From: Limanda limanda
Lineage: Eukaryota > Chordata > Actinopteri > Pleuronectiformes > Pleuronectidae
Length of the DNA: 64,000 nucleotides
Direction: 5' to 3'
Assembly: GCF_963576545.1 (NCBI RefSeq)
Contig: NC_083641.1
Coordinates: forward strand, 20,103,523 to 20,167,522
Part shown: one piece after another, positions 59,275-64,000 of the stretch
How positions within the stretch are numbered: the stretch's first letter is position 1
Layout of the letters: each line of letters starts with the position of its first letter
Translations under genes and position numbers: made by a program
The notes under the pieces: model-generated
What the model saw: the letters and a program-made list of their open reading frames with translations, nothing else
The model's database searches: none
Told to the model about the DNA's origin: nothing

Positions 59275-61998
59275 ATGACAACAGTCACGTTTGTCTTCTT
59301 TACACTGTTCACTGGGATGGTGTCGTCTGGCTCATTGCTCAGCCTGGACCAGTGTACTGAGCTCACTGGGTACGGGCATGATGACGAGACAAAGGGCTGC
59401 AATTCCAACGCGTCGTCTCAAAATGCTGTCACTCATTACACAACACAACTGACAGTGAAATGTGAGGGGTGAGTATATTGTTGGTAAATGACTGCCGATG
59501 TTTTTTCCATTTCCTCCATCTCGTGTCTTGCTCATTGACTTGCTTTGTGTTCTTTTCTCTCCTTTCAAGGACATTACAATCCCCGGTGTGGTTTCCCACA
59601 GATTAATCAGCAATTAGCCTGTAATTTAATGATTCCTCTGTGAAGAACCAGCCTGAATTATTGGGTCCTAAACACGCCTCAAAAGACAGTTAGACCATTG
59701 CTAGAGGAGCTTTTATGAGTCAATTGCAATTTAAAGTAATTTTATCTAACTAGAGACAATCGGGTTATTATGCTTTTTATGTTGCATTGTTGGATTTAGT
59801 GTTGATTTAGCTCATGTGTGGCTAATGATGGTGAGCACTTGAGAAAATAACGCAATGTATTACGGTAATAACGCATTACGACTGTGTGACGTTTTTGCTG
59901 CTCGATGTAATCATGAACTGGTATTTGTCTTTTTTTCAATCCCTCCGTTTAGTTCTCCTGATGTGAGATCAGCCTCTGAGAGGATTCTCACACAATCCAG
60001 GGTCACAGAGGAGTGCTGTTTATTTCCTGTTCTAACTGTGAACCTGATGTTCTCTAATGGTTATGTGAAACCTTTGAGAAGAGTGAAGGAAACTGTGAAT
60101 GGAGAGACAAGTAACAGCCATGTCTGCAAACAGTACCAGCTGTTGGTGTGTTTCCAGTCAGAAACCAGCTGTGTTTTAAATGCAGTCGAGGTGAGCGCCA
60201 GAGTTTTACAGTCATCATACTCATCATGTGAAATGAGATAAAAATGTCTCCTCCTTCCAATTTCATTATAAATGTATAAATGATCATATGTGTTGTGTCT
60301 GTAAATTCCTTCATAGGTAAAGATTGATAGTCAGTGCACAGATCGGAGTTGTAGATGTATCTTCCCTTCATCTGTCCTGAAATGTGCAGCACCCCACTTC
60401 CACATCACTGCCCTCATTCTGGAGAGCCGCTGGAAAACGATGGGTTGCATCTGTGTCTGTACATCATGTAGCCTCAAGTTCAGAAATCTGCAAGTCTTTT
60501 TGTGCAGAGAACTTGAACCTGGATTTATCTTCAATCTGGACCAGGTGAGCCTGAAGAGCCAAACAGGCCTGATGTGAGGGTCAGCTGTCTACTGGTTTTT
60601 AACATTTTTTTTGTCATTATTATTTTTCATTTTACCTAATTTTTATAAACTCAATATGTTTTGGGGAATTTAAAGTGTTCACTATATGGTAGTATGAATA
60701 CAAAAAAAATATAGTCATCTGTAGAACAAGATATATTCAAACCATAAAGTCATAAAAGCTGGTTATTTCATATTTTCAGGGATGGGTGTTGTCAAGATAT
60801 GTTGCTGATATTATAGCTATGTTAAAATGTGCAGGAGTTGCACAGAAGCATTTTATTAAGTTAAACACCTTCAACGCTAAAATACATATATGGAAATGTC
60901 TATTTTGACATCTGCAAATATTCTATAAATTAAATGTGGTTATGACACAGTTACCACATGAACGGTGCATCCTGCAGTATCATCATGTTGCCTATATGTG
61001 TCTGAAATAATCCGTGATTGGAGTGTGCTGTAACAATTTCTGTATCAACAGATGCTAAGTTAGAGAAAAGCATCCATACACTAAAACCTTTAGTTCTGAC
61101 TAATCCAGTGCTGTTTGTAGGCCTCATCTGCCACTGCAGGCATTTCAAACCTATTCAGGCCTTCAAAAAGAAAGCGAGAAGAAAGCAAATGAATCCAAAC
61201 AAGATATTTGCACAGATTTTAGTGTGCAGATGCTTTTTCTCTCGTTCAGTTTCGATTTTTGTAAAGCTCCAGGCATCTCAGCCAAGCCTAATACTCTTTG
61301 ACTGGAGTTTTTTTCCCTTATATCAACAGATGCTGCCAAAGTTCTGTGCAAAACAATGTGAGAATGGCAGAGTGGAGAGTGTGCAGCCTTTCCCCAGCAG
61401 ATGGGTTGGACGTTTTTTCCTGGCGGCCGTGTTACTTCTCGGGACGTACATAAGAAGAATGAAACTATTACCCAGTGCTGTGAATGAGAGTAACTCCACA
61501 ATGGCAATGCTCTTAAGCCTTACACTGCACTCCTTCCCCATCCAGCAGCCCTCTGAGTGGCCCAGCGTCACTGTGGGGGTCTCTGTCGCCGTTTACCTCT
61601 CTTGTGCTTTGGGTAGAACTGTGCATGTGTTACTCGCCTACAGGGCTGTGATGAAACTGCTATGTCCGACACAGCGGCAGTTTGGAGCTCTGCCTCTCAC
61701 TGTGCTGTTCCTCTGGTTGACCTGTGGCCTTCGTTTGCTGAATAAGAATGTGAGACACTGGATGGAAGACGCACTTGTTGAGGGAAACGGAGGATCAACT
61801 CTGAGTTCCTGGGCTTTGTTAGTGCTGCTGGCTGCTTTGTACTGCATCTCTGTCTCACTTCTCAGCCTGCTGCAATTCATCCTGATGAAAGTGAATTTGT
61901 TGAGTTTACTCTTACATGTGCAACTGGTTACCTGTCTTCAAAATTCAAGGATTCCAACAAAGTATGTACTGGTTGTTAAGATCCGCAGGTTCATTTAA
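59275..61998 (+). CDS. Gene 9: divergent class C 7TM-like protein with a short cysteine-rich ectodomain, 442 aa model
   Basis: Model: exons 59275-59468, 59953-60190, 60317-60544 and 61330-61998. All junctions are GT/AG and all phases match. A signal peptide (about residues 1-19) leads into some 200 residues rich in Cys and with no Venus flytrap signature; I recognise no family there. The last exon resembles an OlfC 7TM core. SLTL is followed by PSEW, and SCALGRTVHVLLAYRA aligns with [16 protein letters not shown] of genes 7 and 8. FLWLTCGLRLL follows, then SSWALLVLLAALYCIS, comparable to TM5. Only about 20 residues separate TM5 from IPTKYVLVVK, which looks like the class C IPKCYIIL motif, so TM6-TM7 seem collapsed. 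It may be a new receptor-like gene, a soluble or dominant partner, or a decaying gene without an obvious stop. Intron 3 (785 nt) could hide further exons. Confidence 0.55.
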
Positions 61999-63085
61999 AG
62001 TTCATTCAATGTACAAATGTTCAAGCATGTCTCTTTAACATTAAAAACCTTGCAATTTGATTGAAAAATGTGGATTGAAAAAAATTCTAATAAGTAATTT
62101 ATGAGTGTAATTTCCCCTAATTTATGTTTTCTTGTAATATCAAACATTAACACAATCTTAGCTCCCAGCTGTAATAAACCAGTTTTTTTTGGATCAAAGT
62201 ATAGTATACATATGTAATATATATTTAAAACACATGGCTGTTTGTGATATAATTAAATCTTTTTAACGTAAATGTGTCTTCATGTGTGCCCCTCACTTTC
62301 CACTTTAAAAAATAACAACATTTGACCTGGTTTAATCTCTGATCATGAGTTGCACGACTGGTACGTCAACATCAAAAAATATTAAAATGTAATATAATTA
62401 AAACCCTATACTATATAAGCAGTATGTGTGTGTTTGTGTGTTTGACATAGTATGTTCAAGATGCCAACAGGCACCTTGACCTTTGACACCACCCAAATCT
62501 GATCAATTAATCCTTGAGTCCAGGTGAACGTTTGTGCCAAATTTGCAGAAATTCTCTCAATGTCTTCGTTGAGATATCAATTTTACAAGAATGGGAAGCT
62601 GCATTTAAGATCCCCTGAAAAACTTTACACATTAACAATGAACCATCACTAATCTTAAAGTTATTAAGAATCTGAGCAGTTCAGGAGTTTACTTTGTGTT
62701 TGAACGTGTTTGAACACATTGAAGAAAAGTCCAACGCGCACACTCTTAGTTCAACTGCCTCACACAATACGAGACAATTATTCTTATTCTTATTTTTATT
62801 AGCCTTATATGTTTTTAGAGATCCACAGCTGGCAGACTTCTGTAATTTACCGGAACCATTTAAACAGATAGAGCACAAAGAAAAAACTTCTCTCCACAAT
62901 GTATTTATTATTTTTCAATCCTGTGCAGATCCTCAGAGGTAACAGTTAATGAGTTCTGTCTCCTACACGTCAGTCATTGGGCTGGATTTCTTAGAAGTGC
63001 TGTAGTGCGTTGAGAATAATCTCATGGGATTTGGGAGTACGTTCACATTGGCTGTTGATTCTTCTCTCATGGTAGAAAGAAACAC
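61999..63085. other. Intergenic, 1.1 kb, no gene recognised
   Basis: AT-rich. I looked here for missing TM6/TM7 coding sequence of gene 9 and found none. A GT-rich tract lies near 62425 and a dispersed-repeat segment at about 62463-62600. Confidence 0.5.
62463..62600. repeat. Dispersed repeat segment
   Basis: The run with CACCTTGACCTTTGACACC, CCTTGAGTCCAGGTGAACG and TTTGTGCCAAATTTGCAGAA followed by TTGAGATATCA resembles a repeat scattered through teleost genomes, probably a non-LTR retroposon tail. Assigned from memory of the pattern. Confidence 0.4.
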
Positions 63086-63092
63086 TATAAAG
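63086..63092 (+). promoter_or_regulatory. TATA box of gene 10
   Basis: TATAAAG, 56 bp before the ATG at 63142. Confidence 0.55.
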
Positions 63093-63141
63093 GTCAGTTC
63101 CCAGGTCAGAGTTGCCTCGGTGAAGTATAGGGAGACTCGTG

Positions 63142-64000
63142 ATGGGTTGGATCACTTGTATCCTCTTCACTCTGCTGGCAGGGATAAAGTCAGAAAAACA
63201 AACATGCAAAGTGATCGGGCAGACAGGGTTCAAGGAGTTTTCTAAAGATGGTGATCTCATTATCGGAGGAGTTTTCTCTATGTCTAGTAGACGCAAATTG
63301 ATTGACAATGGCTACCACGCATTGCCGTATACATACTGCACAAAGTAAGTGAATTTGCGGTAAAACCTTTGTATGTTATGTTATCGGGTCGTAACATGTT
63401 TTATGTGTGAAGGTGATCAGCTCTAATGTAATTTATTAATAACTAGTGAACACTGTGTGTAGGCTGAATGACAGGGAACTGAAATTTGCCAGGATAGTGA
63501 TGTTTACAGTGGAGGAGATCAACAGAGATACTAAGCTCCTTCCTGGATTGAGTCTGGGTTACAGGCTGTACAATGGCTGTGGGAGTGAGAACCTGATCCG
63601 TGCTGCAGCGGAAGCCGTAACCAGAGAGGACTCAAAGGGCTGCGCTGATCAGATACAGGCTCTCCTGGGCCATTCCTCCTCCGGAGTGAGTGGAGACATA
63701 AACATTATACTCAGCCCGCTATCCATTCCACAGGTGAGGAGACGTGATTGGGAAATAACTGGGATTTATTCATTTTTCCATCTTTGAAGAACGTTTATTC
63801 TGCCTTTTTGTGGTTAACATGTTTTCTTTCTTTGAAGGTGAGCCATCTCTCTACTTGTGCTTGCTTGAGTGACAAAAGGCATTTTCCCACATTCTTCAGA
63901 ACTGTGCCCAGTGACCGCTTCCAAGTCATTGGTCTGGTGCAGCTCATGAAATACTTTGACTGGCGCTGGGTGGGGATTATTTATACTACTGGCTTGTACT
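63142..64000 (+). CDS. Gene 10: OlfC / V2R-like class C receptor, different subfamily, 5' part only
   Basis: Exons 63142-63344, 63463-63733 and 63838 to the window edge, in the same intron phases (2, 0) as the other receptors. The signal peptide is MGWITCILFTLLAGIKS. Exon 2 (271 nt) is shorter than in the other genes. The flytrap start is clear: LKFARIVMFTVEEIN, the Ser of SSSGVSG aligned to CaSR S147, the Thr of SHLSTCACL aligned to S170, and PSD with the conserved Asp. GLVQLMKYFDWRWVG and the V at the exon 3 start (VSH instead of ISH) set it apart from genes 1-8. The rest lies beyond the window, so completeness is unknown. The ATG is preceded by an in-frame GTG, which I did not use. Confidence 0.88.

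Overview
The window is from a vertebrate, almost certainly a teleost fish. It carries intron-containing class C odorant receptor genes of the fish OlfC / V2R-like (vomeronasal type 2) family, set among hAT transposons related to the fish GTF2IRD2-like group, CA/TC microsatellites and other DNA-transposon and LTR debris. No species can be named from the sequence alone.

Layout. From 1 to about 47,900 there is a head-to-tail array of six nearly identical OlfC-type receptor genes, all on the + strand: 1295-5125, 11140-14965, 19071-22899, 26969-30791, 35433-39260 and 43696-47518. Each has six exons of identical size (233, 286, 786, 228, 124 and 908 nt), canonical GT/AG introns, no disabling change that I can see, and codes for 854 aa. 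The repeating unit is larger than the gene. It also includes the 3' flank and a dead hAT element whose 3' end stops about 85 bp before the TATA box of the next gene. The five complete hAT copies are here called A to E. Later insertions mark individual units: a 690-700 bp hAT element with CCCGCGAG target duplications in front of genes 1, 3 and 4; a 2.6 kb LTR-like insertion in copy A; a 1.25 kb element in copy D; and a nested pair of elements with 8-bp target duplications in copy E. The window opens inside the spacer before gene 1, so the array probably continues to the left.

From 48,132 to about 58,000 there are two intact single-copy OlfC-type receptors of a different subfamily, 48179-51382 (857 aa) and 54509-57930 (855 aa), separated by 3.1 kb of AT-rich spacer. 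From 59,222 to 61,998 lies a TATA-led four-exon gene model of 442 aa. Its C-terminal half is a very divergent and apparently shortened class C 7TM-like region, and its N-terminal half is cysteine-rich without a Venus flytrap domain. I do not recognise it as a described family. From 63,086 to the right edge are the first two exons and the start of the third of another, divergent OlfC/V2R-like receptor.

How the genes work together. Family knowledge says such receptors act in microvillous olfactory sensory neurons, mostly as amino-acid sensors. The amino-acid contact positions of class C receptors (Ser, Thr, Asp, Tyr and an acidic residue) are kept in the eight complete receptors. The acidic position is Glu in the array genes and Asp in the two single-copy genes. 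The array looks like a recent, recombining expansion: transposon presence, exon similarity and transmembrane-exon similarity give conflicting groupings, which points to unequal crossing-over and gene conversion.
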